DNA from: CAYSNP01 sp050945855
GTDB lineage: Bacteria > Bacillota > Clostridia > Christensenellales > DTU072
DNA: 64,000 nucleotides
Reading direction: 5' to 3'
Assembly: GCA_050945855.1 (NCBI GenBank)
Contig: JBMNTS010000004.1
Location: 1 to 64,000, forward strand
Shown here: in pieces, positions 34,355-44,048 of the stretch
Layout of the letters: the number at the start of each line of letters is the position of its first letter
Numbering within the stretch: the stretch's first letter is position 1
Position numbers and translations under genes: made by a program
Notes under the pieces: generated by a model
What the model saw: only the letters and a program-made list of their open reading frames with translations
Databases searched by the model: none
What the model was told of the DNA's origin: nothing

Positions 34355-35545
34355 ATGGTCTCTGAGAAAATTATAGAGAATGATAAAAAGTACTTGATTA
34401 AGAGCTATGCCCCTCATGACATAGTTCTTGTTAAGGGAGAAGGCTGCAAACTATATGACGCGGAGGGCAGGGAATACTTAGATTTTCTTGCGGGTATTGC
34501 GGTAAGCGTACTGGGTCACAATAATAAAAAGCTGGTAAGCGCGATTACCGCGCAGGCAAAAAAGGTATTGCTTACTTCGGGTTATTTCCATAACGAAAAT
34601 TCGGGCAGGCTGGCGCAGGAACTGGTAAAAAACACTCATTTCAAAAGGGTGTTTTTTGCAAACAGCGGAGCGGAAGCAAACGAGTGCGCCCTTAAAATCG
34701 CGAAAAAATATATGAACGACAACTGCCCGGGCAGATACAAAATAGTGGTTTGCGAAAAATCCTTCCATGGCAGAACAATAGCCACCGTCGCAGCGACCGG
34801 ACAGGACAAATACAAAAAGCCCTTTTTACCTTTGCCGGACTGGTATATTCAAATACCCTTCAACGATACGGAGGCGTTAAAGAAAGCGCTGTCCAACCCC
34901 GAAGTGGGAGCGTTTTTGGTAGAATGCATACAAGGGGAAGGCGGAGTAAGAGAGGCAAGCGCGGAATTTATACAGACGGCGCGCAAGCTGACAAGGCGGT
35001 ACAATCAGCTTTTGATAGTTGACGAGATTCAGACGGGCTTATACCGTACGGGCAAGCAGTTTTCTTATATGCACTATCAAATCAAGCCGGATATTATCAC
35101 AGTCGCCAAAGCGTTGGGCGGCGGAATCCCCATCGGGGCGTGCCTTGCGGGACGGCTGGTAGAGGATACAATACGGCCGGGCGACCACGGCACTACTTTC
35201 GGAGGCAATCCTCTTGCTACCGGCGTTGCCATGTTTGTGTTAAAGGAAATAAGAAAGACCAAAACGCAACAGCATCTGGCGGAGATCGGCGAATATTTTT
35301 ACGCTAAACTAAAGGAAGTCGCGGACAGGAAAGAAACTGTGGCCGAGCTGAGAGGCAAAGGGCTGATGCTGGGGCTAAACATTGTAAGCGGAGTAAACGT
35401 AAAAGATTACGTCAAGGCATTGATAGAAGAGGGCATACTTTGTACGGATGCGGGAGGCGATACCCTGCGCTTTTTGCCTCCTTTCATAATTACCAAAGAC
35501 GAAATAGATATTTTGATAGCAAAACTGGAAAAAGTCATAAAATAA
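34355..35545 (+). CDS. argD: Acetylornithine aminotransferase
   Basis: PLP-dependent class III aminotransferase of arginine synthesis, converting N-acetylglutamate semialdehyde to N-acetylornithine. Motifs: YLDFLAGIAVSVLGH, FFANSGAEANECALKIAKKY, LIVDEIQTGLYRTG, and PLP lysine in DIITVAKALGGGIPIGA. The start is ATG 34355, four bases after GGAGGTGG; an upstream ATG at 34325 lies across the -10 box. The product is 396 residues. First gene of argD-carB-argF. Confidence 0.93.
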   Translation: MVSEKIIENDKKYLIKSYAPHDIVLVKGEGCKLYDAEGREYLDFLAGIAVSVLGHNNKKLVSAITAQAKKVLLTSGYFHNENSGRLAQELVKNTHFKRVFFANSGAEANECALKIAKKYMNDNCPGRYKIVVCEKSFHGRTIATVAATGQDKYKKPFLPLPDWYIQIPFNDTEALKKALSNPEVGAFLVECIQGEGGVREASAEFIQTARKLTRRYNQLLIVDEIQTGLYRTGKQFSYMHYQIKPDIITVAKALGGGIPIGACLAGRLVEDTIRPGDHGTTFGGNPLATGVAMFVLKEIRKTKTQQHLAEIGEYFYAKLKEVADRKETVAELRGKGLMLGLNIVSGVNVKDYVKALIEEGILCTDAGGDTLRFLPPFIITKDEIDILIAKLEKVIK

Positions 35546-35558
35546 AGGCGGAGTCTAT

Positions 35559-38500
35559 ATGCCAAAACGGACGGACATAGAAAAAATATTAGTAATAGGA
35601 AGCGGGCCCATCATTATAGGTCAGGCGGCTGAATTTGATTATTCGGGCACTCAGGCATGCAAAGCGCTTAGGGAAGAAGGGTACAAGGTAGTGCTTATCA
35701 ACAGCAATCCCGCGACCATAATGACAGACAGCGCGACGGCGGATACCGTATATATAGAACCCATAAACCTGGAAATGGTTACCCAAATCATAGAAAGGGA
35801 GCGCCCGCAGGGCATTCTCCCCACATTGGGCGGGCAGACGGGGCTTAATATGGCAATCCAGCTTGCCAACGCGGGAACGCTGGAAAAATATAACGTTCGC
35901 CTGCTGGGCACTAAGCTGGAATCCATCAGCAAGGCGGAGGACAGGGAGCTTTTCCGCACGCTTATGGACGAGCTTGGACAAAAAGTGCCTTCTTCGGATA
36001 TAGTGACAAGCTATGAACAGGCAAAGCAGTTTGCCAAAAAGAACGGCTTTCCCGTAATCATCCGTCCCGCCTATACGCTGGGCGGCACGGGCGGCGGAAT
36101 AGCCCACGACGACCACGAGTTCCAGGAAATCGTGCTTAAAGGGCTTAAGCACAGTATGATTCATCAGGTAATATTGGAACAATCGGTTGCGGGCTGGAAG
36201 GAAATAGAGTTCGAGGTTATAAGAGACAGCAAGGATAATTGCATAATAGTATGCAGTATGGAAAACTTTGACCCCGTGGGCATCCATACGGGGGACAGCA
36301 TAGTGGTAGCGCCCAGCCAGACGCTTTCGGATAAGGAATACCATATGCTTCGTTCCGCTTCGCTAAAGATAATTAAGGCGCTGGATATAGAAGGCGGATG
36401 CAATATTCAATTCGCGCTCAATCCTCAAAGCTATGAATACGTGGTAATTGAAGTCAATCCCAGGGTCAGCCGTTCCTCCGCTCTTGCCAGCAAAGCCACA
36501 GGCTATCCCATTGCGAGGGTTGCCTCAAAAATCGCGGTAGGTTTTACTTTGGACGAGATAAAAAACGACGTGACCGGATTAACTTATGCGGCAAGCGAGC
36601 CCGCGATAGATTACGTCGTTACCAAAGTGCCGCGCTTCCCCTTTGACAAATTCGCCACCGCGGACAGGAAACTTGGCACGCAAATGAAGGCTACGGGCGA
36701 GGTTATGGCGATAGGGCGCTGCTTTGAGGAAAGCCTGCTAAAAGCTATAGACAGCCTTGATATCAAAGTAAATTATCAATTCGGCATGCAGGCAATGAAG
36801 GCATGGTCTTTTGAAAAGCTGATGGAGGAGCTTGCCAAAGGCAACGACGAGCGTATTTTTATTATCAGCGAAGCGTTTTGGCGCGGCGTCGGGATAGACG
36901 AAATTTTCGAGATTACCAAAATAGACAGGTTTTTCTTAGGCAAAATCTTAAATATCGTCAATCACGCCAAAGCCCTGCAGAGCATTTCCTTAAAAGAATT
37001 GGATGTAGAGCTTATGCGCACCGTCAAATACTTAGGTTTTTCCGATTCGTATATAGCCAATCTGATGAACGTCAAAAAGGAGCAAATCGTAAAACTGCGC
37101 CATAGCTACGGCATATCCCCCGCCTTTAAAATGGTGGACACCTGCGCTGGAGAATACGAAGCCGTCACGCCATATTATTACAGCTGCTACGAGGACAACG
37201 ACGAGTTAAAGGTAAACGACAGAAAAAAGGTGATAGTTCTGGGCAGCGGCCCTATACGCATTGGGCAAGGCATCGAGTTTGATTACTGCTCCGTGCATTG
37301 CGTTAAGGCGCTTAAAGAAATGGGGATTGAGAGCATAATAATAAACAGCAACCCCGAAACGGTAAGCACGGACTTTGATACCAGCGACAAGCTGTTTTTC
37401 GAGCCTCTGACTTACGAGTGCGTAATGGATATCATAGAAAAGGAGAAGCCGCACGGAGTAATAGTGCAATTCGGAGGACAAACAGCCATTAATCTGGCAA
37501 AACCGCTTTCGGACGCCGGCGTAACGGTGCTGGGCACCTCCGCGCAGGATATCGACAAAGCGGAAGCGCGGGACAAATTTATTACCGTGCTAAATGAACT
37601 GGGTATCCCGATGCCTCCGGGCAAAACGGTATTCAGTCTGGAGGAAGCGGCAAAAGAAGCGGATGCGTTGGGCTTCCCCGTATTGGTGCGCCCCAGCTAT
37701 GTGTTGGGCGGCAGGGCTATGGAGATAGTCTATAACCACAGCCATCTTAAAGAGTATATGAATATGGCGCTTGCGCTGGAAAACGAGCAGGCTATCCTCA
37801 TTGACAAATACATCATGGGCAAGGAAATCGAGGTTGACGCCATAGGCGATACGGAGATGGTAGTTATCCCCGGGATTATGGAGCATATCGAGCGCGCGGG
37901 CGTGCACAGCGGAGACAGCATAAGCGTTTATCCCGCGCAGACCTTATCCGGCAAAATTATCAAGCTGATTGAGGATTATACAATACGGCTGGGCTTGCAT
38001 CTAAAAATCAAAGGTATGTTTAATATCCAGTTCGTTATGGATAAAAAAGAAAATCTTTATGTAATCGAGGTAAATCCCCGCGCCAGCCGCACCGTGCCTA
38101 TTCTGACCAAGGTGACCAAAGTCAATATGGTCAACATAGCCACCGAGGTTATGCTGGGCAAAAAGCTGAAAGATATGGGCTTTAAGGGCGGTCTGGTAGC
38201 GCCGAGCGAATATATTACGGTCAAAGCGCCCGTATTCAGTTTCGCAAAAATGAATTCTGTGGATATATCCCTTTCCCCGGAAATGAAATCCACAGGCGAA
38301 GTTATGGGAACGGACACCAATTACAAGGCGGCGCTCAAAAAAGCGCTGGTTGCCAGCGGAATAAACATCCCGCCTTCGGGCAATGTGCTGTTCGCGCTTG
38401 CGGACAGGGATAAGCCGGAAGGACTGCAGATAGCCCGTTCACTGATTAAGCGCGGCTATAAGCTGTTTGCCACGGATAAAACTTATGAATACTTTGCGCT

Positions 38501-38759
38501 TAACAATTTGAAATGCGAATTGATAAAAAAGGACGTGCTGATCAAAGTACTTCAAGAGGAAAACAAAATAGATTTCATCATCACCACAGCCACTATGGGC
38601 AAGGACACTCACCGCACCGGCTTTGCCATCAGGCGCACCGCAATGGAGTTTAACGTGCCTTGCATCACTTCGCTGGATACCGCGTCGGCTGTAATATTCG
38701 CTTTTTCGGGCATAGTGCACGACAAAGTGATGAGCCTTAACGAATACGGAGGGAATTAA
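35559..38759 (+). CDS. carB: Carbamoyl-phosphate synthase large subunit
   Basis: Makes carbamoyl phosphate from bicarbonate, ammonia and two ATP. Two homologous ATP-grasp halves are clear: GSGPIIIGQAAEFDYSGTQA near the start and GSGPIRIGQGIEFDYCSVH near residue 565, each with VIEVNPR(V/A)SR. The C-terminal MGS-like allosteric domain follows (about 940-1066). Full length, 1066 residues. Placement between argD and argF suggests the arginine-linked enzyme. The glutaminase subunit carA is not in this operon or window. Confidence 0.97.
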   Translation: MPKRTDIEKILVIGSGPIIIGQAAEFDYSGTQACKALREEGYKVVLINSNPATIMTDSATADTVYIEPINLEMVTQIIERERPQGILPTLGGQTGLNMAIQLANAGTLEKYNVRLLGTKLESISKAEDRELFRTLMDELGQKVPSSDIVTSYEQAKQFAKKNGFPVIIRPAYTLGGTGGGIAHDDHEFQEIVLKGLKHSMIHQVILEQSVAGWKEIEFEVIRDSKDNCIIVCSMENFDPVGIHTGDSIVVAPSQTLSDKEYHMLRSASLKIIKALDIEGGCNIQFALNPQSYEYVVIEVNPRVSRSSALASKATGYPIARVASKIAVGFTLDEIKNDVTGLTYAASEPAIDYVVTKVPRFPFDKFATADRKLGTQMKATGEVMAIGRCFEESLLKAIDSLDIKVNYQFGMQAMKAWSFEKLMEELAKGNDERIFIISEAFWRGVGIDEIFEITKIDRFFLGKILNIVNHAKALQSISLKELDVELMRTVKYLGFSDSYIANLMNVKKEQIVKLRHSYGISPAFKMVDTCAGEYEAVTPYYYSCYEDNDELKVNDRKKVIVLGSGPIRIGQGIEFDYCSVHCVKALKEMGIESIIINSNPETVSTDFDTSDKLFFEPLTYECVMDIIEKEKPHGVIVQFGGQTAINLAKPLSDAGVTVLGTSAQDIDKAEARDKFITVLNELGIPMPPGKTVFSLEEAAKEADALGFPVLVRPSYVLGGRAMEIVYNHSHLKEYMNMALALENEQAILIDKYIMGKEIEVDAIGDTEMVVIPGIMEHIERAGVHSGDSISVYPAQTLSGKIIKLIEDYTIRLGLHLKIKGMFNIQFVMDKKENLYVIEVNPRASRTVPILTKVTKVNMVNIATEVMLGKKLKDMGFKGGLVAPSEYITVKAPVFSFAKMNSVDISLSPEMKSTGEVMGTDTNYKAALKKALVASGINIPPSGNVLFALADRDKPEGLQIARSLIKRGYKLFATDKTYEYFALNNLKCELIKKDVLIKVLQEENKIDFIITTATMGKDTHRTGFAIRRTAMEFNVPCITSLDTASAVIFAFSGIVHDKVMSLNEYGGN

Positions 38760-38761
38760 TT

Positions 38762-39712
38762 ATGGACATTTCCGCTTACAAGCCGAACTGCAAATTGAAC
38801 AACAAACACTTGCTTACCTTGCGCGATTACTCAAAGGAAGAAATTTTTGAGATACTGTGCCTTGCAAAGGAAATTAAGGACGAATACAAAAGCGGGGCGC
38901 AGCGCAACACGCTGAAAAACAAAGTGCTTGCAATGATTTTTGCCAAATCCTCCACCAGAACGCGGCTGTCCTTTGAAATGGGCATGCACCAGTTGGGCGG
39001 GTCAAGTATCTTTTTATCCGCGCTGGATATCCAGATGGGCAGGAGCGAAAACATTGCCGATACCGCAAGAGTCATTTCCAGGATGGGGATAAGCGGGCTT
39101 ATGATAAGGACTTATAATCATTCCGACGTGGAAGATTTTGCGCGCATGGGCAGCATCCCCGTAATAAACGGCCTTACCGACGACTACCATCCTTGCCAGG
39201 CGCTGGCGGACGTAATGACGGCGTGGGAAAAGAAAGGTCATATCAAAGGACTTAAAATGGTGTTTATGGGGGACGGCAACAACGTTACTCATTCCCTAAT
39301 GGTAATAAGCGCAAAACTGGGTATAGATTTTACCGCGATTTGCCCTAAAGATTATTCTCCGAGCAAGGAAGTATATGATTATTGCCAAAGCATAGGCGGA
39401 AAGGTAAAAGTGACCGACCAGATTAAGAGCAGCCTTGCAGGCGCGGACGTGGTATACACCGATGTTGTGTTCAGTATGGGACAGCCTAAGAGCAAAGAAA
39501 AGGCGTTTGCGCTGCTCCCTTATCAGGTAAACGACACCATTATGGATATGGCGGGACCGGGCGCGCTCTTTATGCATTGTATGCCCGCCCACAGGGAGGA
39601 AGAAGTTACGGCAAGCGTGATAGACGGACCGCAAAGCGTAGTTTTGGATGAGGCGGAGAACCGCCTGCACGTTCAAAAAGCGGTATTGGAGCTGCTGCTG
39701 CGCGATTATTAA
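38762..39712 (+). CDS. argF: Ornithine carbamoyltransferase
   Basis: Joins carbamoyl phosphate to ornithine to give citrulline. Carbamoyl-phosphate site SSTRTRLSFEMG, HPCQALADVMT, and the ornithine-specific FMHCMPAHREEEV are all present. 316 residues. It starts two bases after carB and ends at a strong bidirectional terminator. Confidence 0.96.
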   Translation: MDISAYKPNCKLNNKHLLTLRDYSKEEIFEILCLAKEIKDEYKSGAQRNTLKNKVLAMIFAKSSTRTRLSFEMGMHQLGGSSIFLSALDIQMGRSENIADTARVISRMGISGLMIRTYNHSDVEDFARMGSIPVINGLTDDYHPCQALADVMTAWEKKGHIKGLKMVFMGDGNNVTHSLMVISAKLGIDFTAICPKDYSPSKEVYDYCQSIGGKVKVTDQIKSSLAGADVVYTDVVFSMGQPKSKEKAFALLPYQVNDTIMDMAGPGALFMHCMPAHREEEVTASVIDGPQSVVLDEAENRLHVQKAVLELLLRDY

Positions 39713-39728
39713 TACATATCGAGACAAC

Positions 39729-39763
39729 AAAAACGGCAATGTGTTTCGCATTGCCGTTTTTTT
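39729..39763. terminator. Bidirectional terminator between argF and argH
   Basis: AAAAACGGCAATG pairs with CATTGCCGTTTTT (13 bp, 7-base loop) with T runs on both strands. It separates the convergent argF and argH transcripts. Confidence 0.9.
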
Positions 39764-41138
39764 AATATTGAGCCAGCCTTTCTTCCAGCTTTTCCAAGGA
39801 AGATAGCACCGCTTGTGGCGAAGTCCCTCCTCCGGAGCGGCGTTTGTCTACTGTTTCTTTAATATCTATTGCCTGATATACATCTTGATCGAATAAAGAA
39901 CTGAATTGCGCAAGCTCCGCAAGCGTAAGCTCCTCCATGACTTTGTTATTGGCTATACAGTAATTTACAATTTTACCGCTTAGCTTGTAAGCGTCCCTGA
40001 AAGGCATACCTTTAAGGGTAAGATAGTCAGCCAAATCGGTGGCGTTAATAAAGCCGCTTTTCGCGGAATCCAGCATCCTTTGCTTGTTGAAGGTTGCGGT
40101 AAGCAGCATTTTCTCCATAATAACGATACTGCCGTACAAGTCCTTTTCACATTCCAAGAGTATGCCTTTATCTTCCTGCAAATCCTTGTTGTACGCCAGG
40201 GGCAGCCCTTTTAGCAGAGCAAGCATGGAAGTAAGCGCGCCTATTGCCTTTGCGCTTTTGCCCCTTATCAATTCCGCCATATCCGGGTTTTTCTTTTGCG
40301 GCATAATGCTGCTGCCCGTGGAATAAGCGTCGGAAAGAGAAATATACCCGTATTCGTTGCTTGCCCAGGTAATTATCTCTTCGCTCAGTCTGGACAGGTG
40401 AATAAAGACGGTATTTGCGCAGAACAAATATTCAAGCGCAAAATCCCTGTCGGAAACGCTGTCCATAGCGTTGGCGGTCACTCCCGCAAATCCCAGCTCT
40501 TTGGCGGTCATTTCACGATTGATGCCAAAGGTAGTGCCTGCCAGCGCGCCAGAGCCCAGCGGGCAAAGGTTGGTCCGTTTCAGCGCGTCCGAAAAACGGG
40601 TAATATCCCTGTAAAACATTTCGCCGTACGCGGCAAGGTGAAAGGCAAGGGTGACGGGCTGCGCCTTCTGCAAATGGGTAAATCCCGGCATATAAGTATG
40701 CAAATGTTCTTTTGCCAGTTTGATTAAGCTCTTTACAAGGGATATCAGCGCGCCCTTAATCTTATCTATGGACGAGATAACGTACAACTTAAAATCGGTG
40801 ACAACCTGGTCGTTGCGGCTGCGCGCGGTATGCAGGCGTTTGCCCGCCTCTCCGATTTTTTGGGTCAGATGGTTTTCGATAAAGGTATGGATATCCTCGG
40901 CGTTCTCGATTGCCAATGCGCCGCTTTCTATTTCCTCTTTAATCTCCTCCAGCCCCTTTACGATAGCCTCCGCGTCCTCACATGAGATGATTTTGCATTC
41001 CCCAAGCATTTTGGCGTGCGCTATGCTGCCTGAAATATCCTGCTTGTAAATGGCCTTGTCTACAGGTAAAGAGGTATTAAATTCTTCGGCAAACTTGTCA
41101 ATATCATTTTCCAGCCTGCCTTTCCACAGTTTATCCAT
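39762..41138 (-). CDS. argH: Argininosuccinate lyase
   Basis: Last step of arginine synthesis, splitting argininosuccinate to arginine and fumarate. LWKGRLENDIDKFAEEFNTSLPVD at the start, TARSRNDQVVTDFKLY, and the superfamily signature GSSIMPQKKNPDMAEL. 458 residues. Its start overlaps the end of argG by eight bases, so the two are coupled. Confidence 0.96.
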   Translation of the reverse strand: MDKLWKGRLENDIDKFAEEFNTSLPVDKAIYKQDISGSIAHAKMLGECKIISCEDAEAIVKGLEEIKEEIESGALAIENAEDIHTFIENHLTQKIGEAGKRLHTARSRNDQVVTDFKLYVISSIDKIKGALISLVKSLIKLAKEHLHTYMPGFTHLQKAQPVTLAFHLAAYGEMFYRDITRFSDALKRTNLCPLGSGALAGTTFGINREMTAKELGFAGVTANAMDSVSDRDFALEYLFCANTVFIHLSRLSEEIITWASNEYGYISLSDAYSTGSSIMPQKKNPDMAELIRGKSAKAIGALTSMLALLKGLPLAYNKDLQEDKGILLECEKDLYGSIVIMEKMLLTATFNKQRMLDSAKSGFINATDLADYLTLKGMPFRDAYKLSGKIVNYCIANNKVMEELTLAELAQFSSLFDQDVYQAIDIKETVDKRRSGGGTSPQAVLSSLEKLEERLAQY

Positions 41139-42366
41139 TTTTTTTGTTTCCGATTAATTTTTCTTTATAATCATTGATTTTCATAGCCCTGACCTTGAGA
41201 GGCAAGCCAAACAGATTGATAAAGCCCGCGCTGTCCTTTTGGTCGTATACTTCGTCCTCGTCAAAGGTGGCTATATCTATATCGTGCAGGGAAAAGGGAC
41301 TCTTTTTGCCCGCGGGTATAACGTTGCCCTTGTATAACTTTAGTTTAACGGTGCCCGTAACCGTGCTTTGCGTAGAGTCTACAAAAGCCTTTAGCGCATC
41401 CATCAGCGGAGTGTACCAATTGCCGTCGTAAGCCAGGTCCGCGAACTTTATACCGATCTCCTGCTTGTAGTGCAAGGTGTTGCGGTCAAGGCAGATTTCC
41501 TCCAGTTCGCTGTGCGCCTGCATAAGGATAGTGCCGCCGGGCGTCTCATAAACGCCTCTGGATTTCATACCCACAAGACGGTTTTCCACCATGTCGGCAA
41601 TGCCTATAGCGTGCTTTGCGCCCAATTTATTAAGATAATCCAGCAAGGCGACAGGCTCCAGTTTTTTGCCGTCCACCGCCACGGGGATACCCTTTTCAAA
41701 ATCTATGGTGACGTATTCCGCAGTATCCGGAGCTTTTTCCGGAGAGTTGCATATCAGCAGCAAATCTTCGGGCTTTTCATTCCACGGGTCCTCCAATACG
41801 TGTCCTTCGTGAGAGAGGTGCAGCAGGTTGCGGTCCATGGAATAGGGACGCTTTTTGGTTACCGGGATAGGTATACCTTTGGACATGGCGTAATCTATCG
41901 CTTCGCTTCTGCTCTTAATCTTCCAAATGCGCCATGGAGCGATTATTTTGGTTTCGGGGCGCAAAGCCTTTATAGTCAACTCAAAACGCACCTGATCATT
42001 GCCCTTGCCCGTACATCCGTGCGCGATAGCGTCCGCGCCTTCCTCATTCGCCACCTCTACAAGCGCCTTGGCTATCAGCGGACGGGCAATAGAAGTGCCC
42101 AGCAAATATTTTTTCTCGTAAAGCGCGCCCGATTTAATCAAAGGATATACAAAGTCCGTAACAAATTCGGACTTCAAATCCTTGATATATAATTTGGAAG
42201 CGCCTGATTTAATAGCCTTTTCGTTAAGGGGAGCCAACTCCTCTCCCTGACCCACGTCGGCTGCCATAGCTATTACTTCGCAATCGTAATTTTCTTTAAG
42301 CCATGGGATAATTATCGAGGTATCCAATCCGCCCGAATAGGCGAGTACTATTTTCATTTTTGCCAT
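41131..42366 (-). CDS. argG: Argininosuccinate synthase
   Basis: Condenses citrulline and aspartate using ATP. P-loop AYSGGLDTSIIIPWLKE, then AHGCTGKGNDQVRFE and SMDRNLLHLSHEG. The start is ATG 42366 (MAKMKIVLAYSGG), preceded by GGAG at about ten bases; an upstream ATG at 42408 overlaps the -10 box. The product is 411 residues. Transcribed as argG-argH from its own ARG-box-bearing promoter. Confidence 0.95.
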   Translation of the reverse strand: MAKMKIVLAYSGGLDTSIIIPWLKENYDCEVIAMAADVGQGEELAPLNEKAIKSGASKLYIKDLKSEFVTDFVYPLIKSGALYEKKYLLGTSIARPLIAKALVEVANEEGADAIAHGCTGKGNDQVRFELTIKALRPETKIIAPWRIWKIKSRSEAIDYAMSKGIPIPVTKKRPYSMDRNLLHLSHEGHVLEDPWNEKPEDLLLICNSPEKAPDTAEYVTIDFEKGIPVAVDGKKLEPVALLDYLNKLGAKHAIGIADMVENRLVGMKSRGVYETPGGTILMQAHSELEEICLDRNTLHYKQEIGIKFADLAYDGNWYTPLMDALKAFVDSTQSTVTGTVKLKLYKGNVIPAGKKSPFSLHDIDIATFDEDEVYDQKDSAGFINLFGLPLKVRAMKINDYKEKLIGNKKNG

Positions 42367-42399
42367 TATAGAAATCTCCGTTTTTTTAATGATAAGTTT

Positions 42400-42428
42400 A
42401 TTATACATAATTATGAATAAATATACAA
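42400..42428 (-). promoter_or_regulatory. argG-argH promoter with ARG box
   Basis: TTGTAT, 17-nt spacer, TATAAT on the minus strand. The segment 42412-42428 matches NTGNATWWWWATNCANN and overlaps the -35 box, the same geometry as at argD. Confidence 0.7.
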
Positions 42429-42525
42429 CTAAATTTGATTAGTATTTATATTAAAAAAGAATAATCGGGGATAAAGCCCGCAAAAATCCGCAATCTGTCT
42501 AAAACGTCTTTTTTCTTTTACGCTG

Positions 42526-42554
42526 TTGCATTTTATTTATAATTATAGTATTAT
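42526..42554 (+). promoter_or_regulatory. Promoter of the 234-residue membrane protein gene
   Basis: TTGCAT, 17-nt spacer, TATTAT; GAGGAGGTG lies before the ATG. Confidence 0.6.
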
Positions 42555-42577
42555 TAAGCTATATGAGGAGGTGCTGT

Positions 42578-43282
42578 ATGCCCAGAGGAATCAAAAAGGA
42601 AAGAAGGTACTTAAGAGGACGCATAGTTCCTTTCCTGACCTTGTGCAGTTCTGTTATTTTTATATTGTTTTATTTTGGCAATTTTATCGCGGGCGACAAG
42701 AGTATCACGGGGTTTAACGCCGCGTTGGGCTTTTTGGACTGGCCTGTGCTGAGCGGTTTTAATTTTTCTCAAAACGGCGCGTATTATCAGGAATTTTTCA
42801 GCGTAATGGACTTGAGTCTGAAGCCTTTTAGCTTTAATCAGCTTCTTACGGTTTCGGGAGTATATTTATTGCCGTTAGCTTCCGCTTTTGCCCTGATTAG
42901 CGCCGCGCTTAGCGTGATTTTCTCCGCTAAGAATCTGCTTTTTGCCAAAATGAGAATAAAGCTGGAAAAACTGACCTTAAATATGCTTATCGGCAGCGTG
43001 CTTGCGGTATTCTGTATACCCGCTCTTTTGCCCGGCCAATCATATTTTGAAGGATTTGGAGAATTCCTTGTGTTTAAATCATCTCTCAGAGCGGGTGTTT
43101 TCGGACTGTTGGCTATTTTGCTTTCCGTACTTTTATTCATTCTTCCTTATTTTGTCCGCACAATATACCGCATTAACTACAGAATTAACACCCTTGAGCA
43201 GGACAGTCTTGTCCGTGCCAGTGACAAGGTATCCTACAGAAAAAGAAAACGTTACGATAAAGGATACAAATCTATCAGATAA
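42578..43282 (+). CDS. Unknown four-helix membrane protein
   Basis: 234 residues, not recognised. A basic N-terminus (MPRGIKKERRYLRGR) is followed by hydrophobic segments at about 16-38, 90-120, 133-155 and 175-200 and a strongly basic C-terminus (SYRKRKRYDKGYKSIR). An extracellular loop lies between helices 1 and 2. The start is ATG 42578, preceded by GAGGAGGTG. It has its own promoter and terminator and sits between argG and the spoIIA operon. A sporulation link is possible from position only. Confidence 0.7.
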   Translation: MPRGIKKERRYLRGRIVPFLTLCSSVIFILFYFGNFIAGDKSITGFNAALGFLDWPVLSGFNFSQNGAYYQEFFSVMDLSLKPFSFNQLLTVSGVYLLPLASAFALISAALSVIFSAKNLLFAKMRIKLEKLTLNMLIGSVLAVFCIPALLPGQSYFEGFGEFLVFKSSLRAGVFGLLAILLSVLLFILPYFVRTIYRINYRINTLEQDSLVRASDKVSYRKRKRYDKGYKSIR

Positions 43283-43304
43283 AACCTATACAATCACAAA
43301 AATG

Positions 43305-43329
43305 ACGGAGCGGGAGCGCTCCGTTTTTT
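43305..43329. terminator. Bidirectional terminator between membrane protein gene and sigF
   Basis: ACGGAGCG pairs with CGCTCCGT (8 bp, GGAG loop), T run on the plus strand and T-rich on the minus strand. It ends two convergent transcripts and overlaps the sigF stop. Confidence 0.85.
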
Positions 43330-44041
43330 ATTGCAGCAATTCCTTGCGAAGCAATTCTATAATCTTTCCCTCCAGTCTGGAGACCTGCACCTGACTTACG
43401 CCCAATTCCACGGCGATTTCGCTTTGCGTTTTGTCCCGGAAATATCTCAGCATAATTATCTTTTTGTCCCTCTCGTCCAGTTTGGAAATAAGGTCTTTCA
43501 ACAGCATTTTGTCTATGGTGTCGTCCAGACTGCCCTTTGCGCTCAGGCGGTCTACCAGACTCAGTCCGTCGTCGTTTTCCTGATAAATGGAGATAGGGTA
43601 ATGGCTGCTCTCCATAGTGATTACCACCTCTTCCTTTTCCATATTAAACGCTTGCGCTATCTCCTCCACAGTTGGCTCCTTTTTATATTCCTGCCTGTAA
43701 TTTTCAATGAAAGTATTGAATTTCATTGACATGTTTTTCATGGAGCGGCTGACCTTAATCGCTCCGTCGTCGCGTATAAAACGTTTGATTTCCCCCGCTA
43801 TCATAGGTACCGCGTAAGTACTGAATTTCACATTGAAGGAAGTGTCAAAATTGTTGATGGCCTTAATCAAGCCCAGCGTTCCGAGCTGCATCAGGTCGTC
43901 ATACTCCACCTGCTTGTTAGTGTATCTGCGCACTATGCTTTTGATAAGAGGGGTATTATGCTTTAAGATTTCCGCTTTAGCTTCGATTTCGCCGTTTTGC
44001 GCCTTTTCAATCAGCTTTAGTATATCTTCATTGCTTAACAA
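43328..44041 (-). CDS. sigF: Forespore sigma factor SigF
   Basis: First compartment-specific sigma factor of sporulation. Region 2 DLMQLGTLGLIKAINNFD and KFSTYAVPMIAGEIKRFIRDDG; region 3 EPTVEEIAQAFNMEKEEV; region 4.2 helix-turn-helix TQSEIAVELGVSQVQVSRLE. 237 residues. Start appears to be TTG 44041 close behind AGGTGG. It is the third gene of spoIIAA-spoIIAB-sigF, which separates it from sigG. Confidence 0.95.
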   Translation of the reverse strand: MLSNEDILKLIEKAQNGEIEAKAEILKHNTPLIKSIVRRYTNKQVEYDDLMQLGTLGLIKAINNFDTSFNVKFSTYAVPMIAGEIKRFIRDDGAIKVSRSMKNMSMKFNTFIENYRQEYKKEPTVEEIAQAFNMEKEEVVITMESSHYPISIYQENDDGLSLVDRLSAKGSLDDTIDKMLLKDLISKLDERDKKIIMLRYFRDKTQSEIAVELGVSQVQVSRLEGKIIELLRKELLQ

Positions 44042-44048
44042 GCCCCAC

